From positions 62,001 through 126,000 of the forward strand of contig NZ_FNKZ01000004.1 in the NCBI RefSeq assembly GCF_900104255.1: a stretch of 64,000 bases of DNA, written 5' to 3'. The DNA comes from Pseudoxanthomonas sp. CF385. Lineage in GTDB: Bacteria; Pseudomonadota; Gammaproteobacteria; Xanthomonadales; Xanthomonadaceae. The notes beneath the pieces were generated by a model. That model was not told where the DNA came from. It searched no databases and saw only the letters and a program-made list of their open reading frames with translations. The position numbers were made by a program, and so were the translations under genes. Shown in pieces: positions 18,198 to 27,059 of the stretch (positions are counted from its first letter, which is position 1; the number at the start of each line of letters is the position of its first letter).

Positions 18198-19207
18198 GCG
18201 CCCCCGCCATAGATCGAACCCGAGGCGTGCAGAACGTCCTGCTTCTTGGCATCGCAGACGGCATATTCGAAACCCGCGTGCAGGGCGAAGGCGCCCACTT
18301 CACCGTGACGGTTCAAGGCCAGGAAACATACCTGCAGGGACTTGCTCGCTTCCGGTCGCTTGCGCACCACGCGTTCGATGGCTTCGCGGCACGCGTCCGC
18401 GGGCGCACGCCCCTGCCGCATCAGCTCCACCACCAGGAAGCTCGCCGCGTTGCGGATCATCTCCTCGCCCACGCCCGACGCGGTCGCGGCGCCCACCTCA
18501 TTGTCCACGTACAGTCCCGCACCGACGATAGGGCTGTCGCCTACGCGTCCATGCATCTTCCACGCCATGCCGCTGGTCGTGCAGGCGCCTGCCAGACGGC
18601 CATTCCGGTCGATGGCGAGCATGCCCAGGGTGTCGTGATTGTCCTTGTTGCCGGGCCGGACGCTGCGTTCGGCATTGATCTGCGGTTGGTACTCGGCGCG
18701 CGCACGCCATTCGCGCCACGCCTGCTCGGCCTCGGGTGTCAGCAGACGGCGCTTCCTGAAGCCCTGGGCCATCGCGAACTGCTGTGCGCCCTCGCCGACC
18801 AGCATCACGTGCGGTGTCTTCTCCATCACGAGCCGCGCCACGCTGATCGGATGATCGATGTCCTCGATCGCCGCCACCGCACCGCAGCGGCCATCGCCGT
18901 CCATGATGCTCGCGTCCAGCGTGAGCACGCCGTCGCGGTCGGGGTTGCCGCAGCGGCCGACCGTGGGATTGCACAGTTCGCTTTCCGCCCATCGCGCACC
19001 CTGTTCGACGGCGTCCAGCGCGCTGGCACCCGTCGACAGGTGTTTCCATGCGGCTTGATTGGCGCCGACGCCGAAATCCCAGGTGGACACGACGCGTGCA
19101 CCGGCGTCAGCGCGCGGGTCAGAGGGGTCGGATGCCCAGCCGCGGGGAATCGCCAGCGCGCCCGCGGACAGGGCGGCCTGCGCGAGGAATCGTCTTCTGT
19201 CGTTCAT
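18194..19207 (-). CDS. N4-(beta-N-acetylglucosaminyl)-L-asparaginase (glycosylasparaginase)
   Basis: A 337-residue Ntn-hydrolase precursor. It self-cleaves before the nucleophile Thr193 in NHDTLGMLAID, giving alpha and beta chains, and hydrolyses the GlcNAc-Asn bond of glycopeptides. GMAWKMHGRVGDSPIVGAG is the typical beta-chain substrate region. The N-terminus DRRRFLAQAALSAGALA looks like a twin-arginine signal, so it is probably folded before export to the periplasm. It is translationally coupled (ATGA overlaps) to the kinase gene upstream and cutC downstream. This gene is the strongest evidence that the island targets asparagine-linked glycans and not free mannan. Confidence 0.92.
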   Translation of the reverse strand: MNDRRRFLAQAALSAGALAIPRGWASDPSDPRADAGARVVSTWDFGVGANQAAWKHLSTGASALDAVEQGARWAESELCNPTVGRCGNPDRDGVLTLDASIMDGDGRCGAVAAIEDIDHPISVARLVMEKTPHVMLVGEGAQQFAMAQGFRKRRLLTPEAEQAWREWRARAEYQPQINAERSVRPGNKDNHDTLGMLAIDRNGRLAGACTTSGMAWKMHGRVGDSPIVGAGLYVDNEVGAATASGVGEEMIRNAASFLVVELMRQGRAPADACREAIERVVRKRPEASKSLQVCFLALNRHGEVGAFALHAGFEYAVCDAKKQDVLHASGSIYGGGA

Positions 19208-20214
19208 GCGTCGTCCTTCACGGCTGTCTTGCTACGGAGACCACGATGCGCGTGCCAGTAGCTCGCGGCGCCGACCAGGCCAAGCTGGCCGTGCTCGATG
19301 CGCCAGACCGGCGGCGGCACGCGGCCTGCGATGAACGTTCCCGCATACCGTTGGCGGAAATGTCCCGCATGCAGGAACGGCGCGATGTGGGTGGTCACGC
19401 CTCCCGCCAGGTAGACGTCGCGCGCGCCGAGCGTCAACGCCAGATTCGCCACCTGGCTGCCGAGCCATCCGCAGAAGATCTCCAGCGTTTCCTGCGCGAT
19501 CGCATCGCCCGCTCGCGCGGCCGACACCACGTGTTCCGGCCGTTCGTAGCACGGCGACTCTCCCGCCAGGCCGCACAGGGCTTCGGCGAGATTCATCAGT
19601 CCCGGACCCGAGAGCACGCGCTCGCTGTCCACATGCTGCCAACGCTTCGAGAGGATGCTCAGCACATCACACTCCTTCTCGTTGTTCGCCGCCAGCGCCG
19701 CGTGGCCGGCTTCGCTCAGCAGTACGGCGGCACCTGTCTGATCCAGGCACAGGGCCGCACCCAGGCCGGTGCCCGGCCCCAGCACCAGCGCCGGCACCTG
19801 CAGGCCTTGATCCTGCCGTGGCGGCGCGAGCGATACCAGCGCATGCCGCGGCACGCCGGGAATGGCGTGCGCGACGGCGCCGAAATCGTTGATGAGGGCC
19901 AGCGATCCCAGCCCGGCCGCCTCGGTAGTCAGTGCCACCGACACGTCCCACGGCAGGTTGGCGTTCACCAGACGATCCTGGTCGAGATATCCCGCGATCG
20001 CCACCACCGCATCGCGGAGCCGCAGGCCGGCATGCTGCACGGCGACTGCGTCGGCGTAATGAAGAAGGATGTCGGCCAGCGATACGAAATCAGCGCAACG
20101 GTAGGAGACCACCTGCTGCACGTCCCTGCCGTCGCGGGTCCAGCCCAGGCGCGCGTTCGTGCCGCCGACGTCAGCCACCAGGCAGGCTTGGGGGGTGCTT
20201 CGGAGGGGATCCAT
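19204..20214 (-). CDS. Glucokinase-family sugar kinase
   Basis: A 336-residue Glk-type kinase: phosphate-binding ADVGGTNARLGW at the N-terminus, the LINDFGAVAHAI block, the catalytic region GPGTGLGAAL, and the adenosine motif LAGGVTTHI. I start it at ATG 20212-20214, with GGAAG eight bases upstream; an upstream TTG lacks a ribosome site. It is the first gene of the operon with glycosylasparaginase and cutC, behind operator F. The ROK-type zinc motif CxCGxxGCxE is absent. Glucose is the family's usual substrate; GlcNAc or mannose would suit this cluster (inference). Confidence 0.85.
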   Translation of the reverse strand: MDPLRSTPQACLVADVGGTNARLGWTRDGRDVQQVVSYRCADFVSLADILLHYADAVAVQHAGLRLRDAVVAIAGYLDQDRLVNANLPWDVSVALTTEAAGLGSLALINDFGAVAHAIPGVPRHALVSLAPPRQDQGLQVPALVLGPGTGLGAALCLDQTGAAVLLSEAGHAALAANNEKECDVLSILSKRWQHVDSERVLSGPGLMNLAEALCGLAGESPCYERPEHVVSAARAGDAIAQETLEIFCGWLGSQVANLALTLGARDVYLAGGVTTHIAPFLHAGHFRQRYAGTFIAGRVPPPVWRIEHGQLGLVGAASYWHAHRGLRSKTAVKDDA

Positions 20215-20265
20215 CGAGGACGCTTCCAGCAAGGAGCCGTTGAATCGACACCGGAATCATCTCAT

Positions 20266-20279
20266 TTAAATCGATCCAG
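20266..20279. promoter_or_regulatory. LacI-type operator, site F
   Basis: TTAAATCGATCCAG, three mismatches to site D but with the ATCGATCCA core intact. It lies 52 bp upstream of the kinase ATG, in the 136-bp gap separating the island from glmS. Confidence 0.45.
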
Positions 20280-20350
20280 TACAGCCCGGATCCGGAGACG
20301 CGGCCGACGGCCCACCTGCTCGCCAGGTGGACCGCTCGGGCGTCACGGCA

Positions 20351-22177
20351 TCACTCCACCGTCACCGATTTCGCCAGATTGCGCGGCTTGTCCACGTCGG
20401 TGCCGCGCGCCAGCGCGGTGTGGTACGCCAGCAGCTGCACGGGAATGGTGTGCACGATGGGGCTGAGCACGCCGACATGGCGCGGGGTGCGGATGACGTG
20501 CACGCCTTCCGATTCGCTGAAATGGCTGTCCTGGTCGGTGAACACGAACAGCTCGCCGCCGCGCGCGCGCACTTCCTGCATGTTGGACTTCACCTTCTCC
20601 AGCAGCACGTCGTTGGGCGCGATCACCACCACCGGCATGTCGGCATCCACCAGCGCCAAGGGCCCATGCTTCAGCTCGCCGGCCGGATAGGCCTCGGCGT
20701 GGATGTAGGAGATTTCCTTCAGCTTGAGCGCGCCTTCCAGCGCGATCGGGTAGTGCAGGCCGCGGCCGAGGAACAGCGCATCGGACTTCGGTGCGAAGCG
20801 TTCGGCCCACGCGGCGATCTGCGGCTCCAGGTTCAGCGCGTGCTGCACGCTGCCCGGCAGGTGGCGCAACTGCTCCAGGTAATCGGCTTCCTGCGCCGGC
20901 GTGACCTTGCCGCGCAACTTGCCCAGCACGACGGTCAACTGGAACAGGGCGGCCAGCTGGGTGGTGAACGCCTTCGTCGATGCCACGCCGATCTCGGCGC
21001 CGGCGCGCGTGTAGCAGACCAGCTCGCTAGCGCGCGGGATGGCGCTCTCGGGCACGTTGCAGATCGACAGCGTGTGCTGGTGGCCCAACGACTTGGCGTA
21101 CTTCAGTGCCTCCATCGTGTCCAGGGTTTCGCCGGACTGGGAGATGGTGACGATGAGGTGCTTGGGATTGGCGTACGCGGCGCGATAGCGGTATTCGCTG
21201 GCGATCTCGACGTTGCACGGCACGCCGGCGATGGCTTCGAGCCAGTAACGCGCGGTCATGCCGGCGTAGTAGCTGGTGCCGCAGGCAAGGATCTGCACGC
21301 CTTCGATGTCCTTCAATGCGGCTTCCGCATTGGCGCCGAACAGCGTGGGCTGGAAGCCGCCGTCGATGACCGCTTCGATGGTGTCGGCGATCGCACGCGG
21401 CTGCTCGTGGATCTCCTTCTGCATGAAGTGGCGGTACGGGCCCAGCTCCAGCGAGGCCAGCGACACGTCGGACACATGCACGTCGCGCTCGATCGGCTGG
21501 TCCTTGTCGTCGAACACATGCACGGCCTGGCGGGTGACTTCGGCGGTATCGCCTTCTTCCAGGAAGATCACGCGGCGCGTGGCCTGGATGATCGCGGACA
21601 CGTCCGAGGCGATGAAGTTCTCGCCTTCGCCCAGGCCGATCAGCAGCGGGCAGCCCATGCGGGCGCAGACCATGCGCTCGGGTTCCTTGCGGCTCACCAC
21701 GGCCAGCGCGTAAGCGCCGGTCAGTTCCTTCACCGTGCGCTGCAGCGCGGCCAACAGGTCGTCGCCGCCCTTGAGGTGGTAGTGCATCAGGTGGGCGATG
21801 ACTTCGGTGTCGGTCTGCGACTCGAACACGTAGCCCAGCGCGCGCAGGCGCTCGCGCTGTTCTTCGTGGTTCTCGATGATGCCGTTGTGCACCAGCGCCA
21901 CGCCGTGGCTGATGTGCGGATGCGCGTTGGCTTCGGTGACGCCGCCGTGGGTGGCCCAGCGGGTATGACCGATGCCCAGGCTCGCGTTGAAGCCCTCGGC
22001 GGCGGCGGCGCCTTCCATTTCGGCGACGCGGCCCGTGCGGCGCACGCGACGGACATCCTGCTGGTCGACCACCGCGATGCCCGCGGAATCGTAGCCCCGG
22101 TATTCCAGCCGCTTCAGTCCTTCGATGAGTACCGGCACCACGTCGCGATCGGCGATCGCGCCCACAATTCCGCACAT
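20351..22177 (-). CDS. glmS: Glutamine-fructose-6-phosphate aminotransferase
   Basis: A 608-residue GlmS that makes glucosamine-6-phosphate from fructose-6-phosphate and glutamine for peptidoglycan and LPS. The N-terminal glutaminase nucleophile is Cys2 (MCGIVGAI), with [11 protein letters not shown] and the HNGIIEN block. Two SIS domains follow, with CGTSYYAG and SQSGETLDT. The C-terminus ends KSVTVE. The length is usual for the family. Its 5' side is divergent from the ABC export operon, and the half-site array upstream could in principle affect it too. No glmS ribozyme is expected or seen. Confidence 0.97.
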   Translation of the reverse strand: MCGIVGAIADRDVVPVLIEGLKRLEYRGYDSAGIAVVDQQDVRRVRRTGRVAEMEGAAAAEGFNASLGIGHTRWATHGGVTEANAHPHISHGVALVHNGIIENHEEQRERLRALGYVFESQTDTEVIAHLMHYHLKGGDDLLAALQRTVKELTGAYALAVVSRKEPERMVCARMGCPLLIGLGEGENFIASDVSAIIQATRRVIFLEEGDTAEVTRQAVHVFDDKDQPIERDVHVSDVSLASLELGPYRHFMQKEIHEQPRAIADTIEAVIDGGFQPTLFGANAEAALKDIEGVQILACGTSYYAGMTARYWLEAIAGVPCNVEIASEYRYRAAYANPKHLIVTISQSGETLDTMEALKYAKSLGHQHTLSICNVPESAIPRASELVCYTRAGAEIGVASTKAFTTQLAALFQLTVVLGKLRGKVTPAQEADYLEQLRHLPGSVQHALNLEPQIAAWAERFAPKSDALFLGRGLHYPIALEGALKLKEISYIHAEAYPAGELKHGPLALVDADMPVVVIAPNDVLLEKVKSNMQEVRARGGELFVFTDQDSHFSESEGVHVIRTPRHVGVLSPIVHTIPVQLLAYHTALARGTDVDKPRNLAKSVTVE

Positions 22178-22209
22178 AGGCCTGCGCCTTCCTTCTGGAT
22201 AAGTCGTGT

Positions 22210-22290
22210 GGACATTCTACGTGTCCGGCACTGGACAGGCCCTGTCCGGCGAGTGTCCGCGGACACCCGGACAGCCTGCTGCGCCGGACA
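22210..22290. promoter_or_regulatory. Array of TGTCC/GGACA half-sites upstream of a sigma-54 promoter
   Basis: Eight half-sites in 81 bp: GGACA at 22210, 22233, 22261, 22269 and 22286, and TGTCC at 22222, 22243 and 22254. They form nested palindromes, notably the perfect GTGTCCGCGGACAC (22253-22266) and TGTCC-N6-GGACA (22222-22237). They lie about 30-110 bp upstream of the -24 element, where enhancer-binding proteins normally bind. The sigma-54 activator encoded at 28275 is the natural partner. Confidence 0.65.
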
Positions 22291-22317
22291 ACCCCCTTGT
22301 GAATCAACCGCTTGCGT

Positions 22318-22334
22318 TTGGCACGCATCCTGCT
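22318..22334 (+). promoter_or_regulatory. Sigma-54 (-24/-12) promoter of the ABC export operon
   Basis: TTGGCACGCATCCTGCT: the invariant GG (22320-22321) and GC (22332-22333) are exactly ten bases apart, and TGGCACG matches the -24 consensus fully. The -12 block reads CTGC where TTGC is ideal. The predicted start, near 22345, leaves a leader of about 18 bases before the ATG at 22363. Confidence 0.7.
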
Positions 22335-22362
22335 GTTACCAGCCGGTCATTCCAAAGAACGC

Positions 22363-23640
22363 ATGCCGCCGATGATTCGGGACACCTCCGCGCAAGACCG
22401 AGTGCTCAGCTCCACCCAGGCCCGCCCCGCCTGGCGCCGTTGGGTATGGCCCGCCGCCGGTGGCGCCCTGCTGCTGGCCGGCATCGTCTTCGCCGCCCGC
22501 GGCTGGTTGTCCGGCACCACGTCGGTGGACGGCGCCCGCCTCCGGTTCGCCGAAGTGACCCGCGGCGACCTGGTCCGCGACATCGCCGCCGATGGGCGCG
22601 TCATCGCCGCCAACAGCCCCACCTTGTATGCCATCGCAGGTGGCGTGGTCACGCTGAAGGTCGTGGCCGGCGACAAGGTCGCCAAGGGCCAGCCGCTGGC
22701 CGAGATCGACAGCCCCGAGCTGCGCAGCAAGCTGGCGCAGGAGCAGACCACCCTGGCCGGCCTGGAAGCCGAGGCCAGCCGCGCCAACCTGGATGCCAGC
22801 GTCACCCGCGCCAATGCGCAGAAGGCGCTGGACCAGGCCGAAATCGAACGCCAGGCCGCCGAGCGCACCCTGCAGCGTTACCAGCGCGGCTACGACGGCG
22901 GCGCGGTGCCGCAGGTCGACGTGATGGAAGCCCAGGACAACCTGCGCAAGGCCGAGATCGCGTTGTCCCACGCGCGCAAGGACGCGGGCCTGCAGGGCCA
23001 GGGCGCCGGCCTGGACGCCCGCAACAAGCAGCTGCTGGCCGAGCGCCAGCGCGCGGTGGTGGCCGAAGTGCAGCGCCAGGTCGATGCACTGACCCTGCGC
23101 GCGCCGTTCGACGGCCAGGTCGGCCAGGTGCAGGCCGTGCAGCGCTCCAACGTGGCGATAAACGCACCGGTGCTGAGTGTGGTGGACCTGTCGGTGTTCG
23201 AAGTCGAGATCAAGGTGCCCGAGAGCTTCGCGCGCGATCTCGCGATCGGCATGCCGGCCACCCTGACCAGCGCCGGTCAGCCGTACGCCGGCGAGATCTC
23301 CGCGGTGTCGCCGGAAGTGGTGAACGGCGAAGTCGTCACCCGCCTGCGCTTCTCCGACAAGCAACCGCCCGGCCTGCGCCAGAACCAGCGCCTGTCCGCC
23401 CGCATCCTGATGGATACGCGCCGCAACGTGCTGATGGTGGAGCGCGGCCCGTTCGTCGAGCAGGGCGGCGGTCGGTACGCCTATGTCATGGATGGCAGCT
23501 CCGCGGTACGCCGTCCGGTGCAGTTGGGCGTCAGCAGCCTGAGCAACGTCGAAGTGCTCAGCGGCCTGCAGCCCGGCGACAAGGTCGTCGTCTCCGGCAG
23601 CGACCTGTTCGGCGATGCCGAGCGCGTCTCGGTCAACTGA
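22363..23640 (+). CDS. Periplasmic adaptor (HlyD/MacA-like membrane-fusion protein)
   Basis: A 425-residue adaptor. There is one N-terminal membrane anchor (about 25-43, WPAAGGALLLAGIVFAARGW), then a biotinyl-lipoyl-like domain (GGVVTLKVVAGDKVAKGQPL), a long alpha-helical hairpin rich in Ala/Gln/Arg (about 110-225), and beta-barrel and membrane-proximal domains. It should bridge the permeases below to an outer-membrane channel that is not encoded here. I start at ATG 22363, just downstream of the sigma-54 promoter. First gene of an operon of five ABC/adaptor and regulatory genes. Confidence 0.88.
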   Translation: MPPMIRDTSAQDRVLSSTQARPAWRRWVWPAAGGALLLAGIVFAARGWLSGTTSVDGARLRFAEVTRGDLVRDIAADGRVIAANSPTLYAIAGGVVTLKVVAGDKVAKGQPLAEIDSPELRSKLAQEQTTLAGLEAEASRANLDASVTRANAQKALDQAEIERQAAERTLQRYQRGYDGGAVPQVDVMEAQDNLRKAEIALSHARKDAGLQGQGAGLDARNKQLLAERQRAVVAEVQRQVDALTLRAPFDGQVGQVQAVQRSNVAINAPVLSVVDLSVFEVEIKVPESFARDLAIGMPATLTSAGQPYAGEISAVSPEVVNGEVVTRLRFSDKQPPGLRQNQRLSARILMDTRRNVLMVERGPFVEQGGGRYAYVMDGSSAVRRPVQLGVSSLSNVEVLSGLQPGDKVVVSGSDLFGDAERVSVN

Positions 23641-23711
23641 TTCCCCACCTCCCCCACGCGTCCTCCCCCACGTCTCCCACTCCGCACCAGAACCCGAAGA
23701 AGGAACCCGCC

Positions 23712-24434
23712 ATGCTTGAGATGCGCCAAGTCGCCAAGGTCTACCGCACCGAACAGGTGGAAACGCATGCGCTGCGTTCCCTCGATCTGCATGTCCGCGA
23801 GGGCGAGTTCGTCGCGGTCACCGGTCCGTCGGGTTCCGGCAAGACCACGTTCCTCAACATCGCCGGCCTGTTGGAGACCTTCACCGGCGGGCAGTTCCTG
23901 CTCGACGGACAGGACGTCAGCCACTTGGGCGACGACGCCCGCTCGCGCCTGCGCAACCAGAAGATCGGCTTCATCTTCCAGGGCTTCAACCTGATCCCCG
24001 ACCTCAACCTGTTCGACAACGTCGACGTGCCGCTGCGCTATCGCGGCATGCCCGCGTCCGAGCGCAAGCAGCGCATCGAGGACGCGCTGGCCCGCGTGGG
24101 CCTGGGCTCGCGCATGAAGCACTATCCGGCCGAACTGTCGGGCGGCCAGCAGCAGCGCACGGCGATCGCGCGCGCCCTGGCCGGCAGCCCGCGCCTGCTG
24201 CTGGCGGACGAACCCACCGGCAACCTGGACTCGCAGATGGCCCGCGGCGTGATGGAACTGCTGGAGGAGATCAACCGTCAGGGCACGACCATCATCATGG
24301 TCACGCACGACCCGGAGCTCGCCGCGCGCGCGCAGCGCAACGTGCACATCGTGGACGGCATGGCCACCGACCTGTCGGTGGAGCCCGCGCTGATCCGCGC
24401 GGCGCACGCCGCCGAAACCAGCGCCTCCGCCTGA
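23712..24434 (+). CDS. ABC transporter ATP-binding subunit (MacB/LolD type)
   Basis: A 240-residue nucleotide-binding protein: Walker [11 protein letters not shown]-loop [13 protein letters not shown], signature [15 protein letters not shown], Walker [14 protein letters not shown], and the H-loop MVTHDPE. It belongs to the MacB/LolD/FtsE-like group that works with FtsX-type permeases in mechanotransmission rather than classical transport. It is 71 bp downstream of the adaptor and 11 bp before the first permease. It is the only ATPase in the operon, so it must serve all the permease subunits. Confidence 0.94.
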   Translation: MLEMRQVAKVYRTEQVETHALRSLDLHVREGEFVAVTGPSGSGKTTFLNIAGLLETFTGGQFLLDGQDVSHLGDDARSRLRNQKIGFIFQGFNLIPDLNLFDNVDVPLRYRGMPASERKQRIEDALARVGLGSRMKHYPAELSGGQQQRTAIARALAGSPRLLLADEPTGNLDSQMARGVMELLEEINRQGTTIIMVTHDPELAARAQRNVHIVDGMATDLSVEPALIRAAHAAETSASA

Positions 24435-24445
24435 GGAGACCCGAC

Positions 24446-25756
24446 ATGTTCGGCTACTACTTCACCCTCGCGCTGCGCAGCTTCAAGCGCAACAAGGCGC
24501 TGACCTTCCTGATGGTGCTGGCCATCGCGCTCGGCATCGGCGCCAGCATGACCACGCTGACCGTGTTCTACGTGCTGTCGGGCGATCCGATCCCGCAGAA
24601 GAGCGACAAGCTGTTCTACCCGCGCATCGACCCGCGTTCGGCGAACGGGTTCGCACCCGGCGACGAGCCGGAGGACCAGTTCACCCGCCACGACGCCGAG
24701 CGCATGCTGCGCGACAAGAAGGGCGACCGCCAGGCCTTCATGACCGGCGGCGCCTCGTCGATCGAGACGGAGGACGGCCGGATCGAACCGTTCCGCATCG
24801 ATGCGCGCTACACCACCGCCGACTTCTTCCCGATGTTCGAGGTGCCGTTCCGCTACGGCAACGGCTGGTCGGCCGCCGACGACGAATCGCGCGCGCGCGT
24901 GGCCGTCATCTCCAAGGCGCTGAACGAGAAACTGTTCGGCGGCATCAACAGCGTGGGCCGCGACATCAAGGCCTCCGGCGCGACGTTCCGCGTGATCGGC
25001 GTGCTGGACGAATGGCGTCCGGCGCCGAAGTTCTACGACATGACCCAGGACCGCTTCACCGAGGTGGAGCAGCTGTTCGTCCCGTTCTGGACGTCGCGCA
25101 CGCTGAAGATGGGCACCCAGGGCAACATGAACTGCTGGGGCGATTCCAGCGCGGAAGAGGAAGGCTCGCAGGGACCGAACGCGCCGTGCTCGTGGCTGCA
25201 GTACTGGGTCGAGCTGGGCACGCCGGAGAAGGTCGAGGCCTACAAGCAGTACCTGAAGAACTACTCCGACCAGCAGCGCGCGGCCGGTCGTTTCGAGCGC
25301 CCCGCCAACGTGGACCTGCACAACGTGATGCAGTGGCTGGACAAGCAGGGCGCGGTGCCCGGCGACGTCCGCCTGCAGGTGTGGCTGGCCTTCGGCTTCC
25401 TCGCGGTGTGCCTGCTCAACACGGTGGGCCTGCTGCTGGCGAAGTTCCTGGGGCGCGCCTCGCAGATCGGCGTGCGACGTGCGCTCGGCGCCACCCGTCG
25501 CGCCATCTTCGCGCAGTGCCTGGTCGAAGCGGGCACCGTGGGGCTGGTCGGTGGCGTACTCGGTCTCGCCCTCGCCTGGCTGGGCCTGTGGGCCGTGCGT
25601 CACCAGCCCGCCGGCTACGCCGATCTCGCCCACATGGACGTGAAGATGTTGCTGGCCACGTTTGCCCTGGCGATCGTCGCCAGCCTGCTCGCCGGGATGC
25701 TGCCTGCCTGGCGCGCGATGCAGGTGACGCCCGCCATCCAGCTCAAGAGCCAGTGA
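24446..25756 (+). CDS. MacB/FtsX-type ABC permease 1
   Basis: A 436-residue permease. A first transmembrane helix (about 18-45, ALTFLMVLAIALGIGASM) is followed by a large periplasmic MacB-PCD domain and three C-terminal helices, with the cytoplasmic coupling motif IGVRRALGATRRAIF. The periplasmic domain contains two cysteines close together (GNMNCWGD and NAPCSW) that could form a disulfide. GAGGAGA precedes the ATG. It ends ILKS-like with AIQLKSQ, the typical MacB tail. Confidence 0.9.
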   Translation: MFGYYFTLALRSFKRNKALTFLMVLAIALGIGASMTTLTVFYVLSGDPIPQKSDKLFYPRIDPRSANGFAPGDEPEDQFTRHDAERMLRDKKGDRQAFMTGGASSIETEDGRIEPFRIDARYTTADFFPMFEVPFRYGNGWSAADDESRARVAVISKALNEKLFGGINSVGRDIKASGATFRVIGVLDEWRPAPKFYDMTQDRFTEVEQLFVPFWTSRTLKMGTQGNMNCWGDSSAEEEGSQGPNAPCSWLQYWVELGTPEKVEAYKQYLKNYSDQQRAAGRFERPANVDLHNVMQWLDKQGAVPGDVRLQVWLAFGFLAVCLLNTVGLLLAKFLGRASQIGVRRALGATRRAIFAQCLVEAGTVGLVGGVLGLALAWLGLWAVRHQPAGYADLAHMDVKMLLATFALAIVASLLAGMLPAWRAMQVTPAIQLKSQ

Positions 25757-25779
25757 CCCATCCATTCAAGAGGCACGTC

Positions 25780-27003
25780 ATGGACATCCGCCCCATCCTC
25801 TCCACCCTGGCCCGCCACAAGACGGCTGCCGCACTGATCGTGCTGGAAGTGGCGCTGTCGTGCGCCATCATCTGCAACGCCGTGTTCCTGATCACCCAGC
25901 GGCTCGAGCGCATCGACCGGCCCACCGGCATGACGAACGAGGAGATCGTGCGCATCAGCATGGGCAACCTCGGCGAGAACCCCGAAGCCGACGCCCTGGT
26001 GAAGCAGGATGTCGCCAGCCTGCGCGCACTGCCGGGGGTCAAGTCCGCCGGCAGCATCAACCATGTGCCGTTCGACAATTCGTCCTGGAACAGTTCCATC
26101 CAGCTCGCACCCGAGCAGGAACGCCCCAGCGCGCAGGCGAACGTCTATCTGGGCGACGCCGTGATCGAAACCCTCGGGTTGAAGCTGGCCGAAGGCCGGG
26201 ACTTCACCCCGGAGGAATACGTCAACTGGACCGACATCAACAAGCAGAACGCCAAGTACGTGATGCCGGCGGTGATCCTGAGCCGCGAGCTGGCGAACAA
26301 GCTGTTCCCGGGCGAGAGTGCGGTCGGCAAGAACATCTATGCATGGAACACCGACAACGTCCCGCACCGCGTGGTCGGCGTGGTCGACCGTCTGATCCGC
26401 ACCAACGACAACGGCGGCCCCGCCGAAGCCGGCTTCACGATGATCCTGCCGGCGAGGGACCTCACCATGGGCACCTTCGTCCTGCGGACCACGCCCGAAC
26501 GGCGCGCGGAAGTCCTGAAGGCCGCGCTCGCGACGCTGGAGAAGAACAGCGCCCGCCGGCTGGTGCTGCGCGATGGCACGTTCAGCGACATCAAGAGCGA
26601 CTATTACCGCGGTGATCGCGCGATGGCCTGGCTGCTGATCACCGTGATCATCTCGCTGCTGGTCGTCACTGCGCTCGGCATCGTCGGCCTGGCCAGCTTC
26701 TGGGTGCAGCAACGCACCAAGCAGATCGGCATCCGCCGTGCGCTGGGCGCCACCAAGGGCCAGATCCTGCGCTACTTCCAGACGGAGAACTTCCTGCTGG
26801 CCACGCTGGGCATCGTGATCGGCATGATCCTGGCCTACGGCATCAACCAGCTGCTGATGGGCAAGTACGAACTGCCGCGCCTGCCGCTGCTCTACCTGCC
26901 GGTCGGTGCCGTGCTGCTGTGGCTGCTCGGCCAGGTGGCGGTGTACGGTCCGGCGCGCAAGGCCGCCTCGGTGCCGCCCGCGGTCGCCACCCGCACCGCC
27001 TGA
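25780..27003 (+). CDS. MacB/FtsX-type ABC permease 2
   Basis: A 407-residue permease with the same plan as its upstream neighbour but divergent in sequence: helix 1 at about 16-38, a periplasmic domain, then three helices with IGIRRALGATKGQIL. The ATG at 25780 follows AAGAGG. Together with permease 1 it probably forms a heterodimer over a homodimer of the ATPase. Confidence 0.9.
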   Translation: MDIRPILSTLARHKTAAALIVLEVALSCAIICNAVFLITQRLERIDRPTGMTNEEIVRISMGNLGENPEADALVKQDVASLRALPGVKSAGSINHVPFDNSSWNSSIQLAPEQERPSAQANVYLGDAVIETLGLKLAEGRDFTPEEYVNWTDINKQNAKYVMPAVILSRELANKLFPGESAVGKNIYAWNTDNVPHRVVGVVDRLIRTNDNGGPAEAGFTMILPARDLTMGTFVLRTTPERRAEVLKAALATLEKNSARRLVLRDGTFSDIKSDYYRGDRAMAWLLITVIISLLVVTALGIVGLASFWVQQRTKQIGIRRALGATKGQILRYFQTENFLLATLGIVIGMILAYGINQLLMGKYELPRLPLLYLPVGAVLLWLLGQVAVYGPARKAASVPPAVATRTA

Positions 27004-27059
27004 TTCCTCCGCTTCCTGCCGCGCACGCCCACCGGCGTGCGCGGTCCGACGGGGTTCCC

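Noticed and set aside
20215..20232. TTG start six codons upstream of the glucokinase-family ATG
   Set aside because: No ribosome site before it; the ATG at 20214 has GGAAG at proper spacing and gives the normal family N-terminus.
22178..22362. glmS ribozyme/riboswitch upstream of glmS
   Set aside because: Known glmS ribozymes are from Gram-positive lineages; the palindromes here are better explained as activator sites of the divergent operon.
22206..23711. In-frame extension upstream of the ABC ATPase
   Set aside because: The sequence is a shadow of the adaptor gene in another frame; the ATPase family N-terminus begins at 23712.
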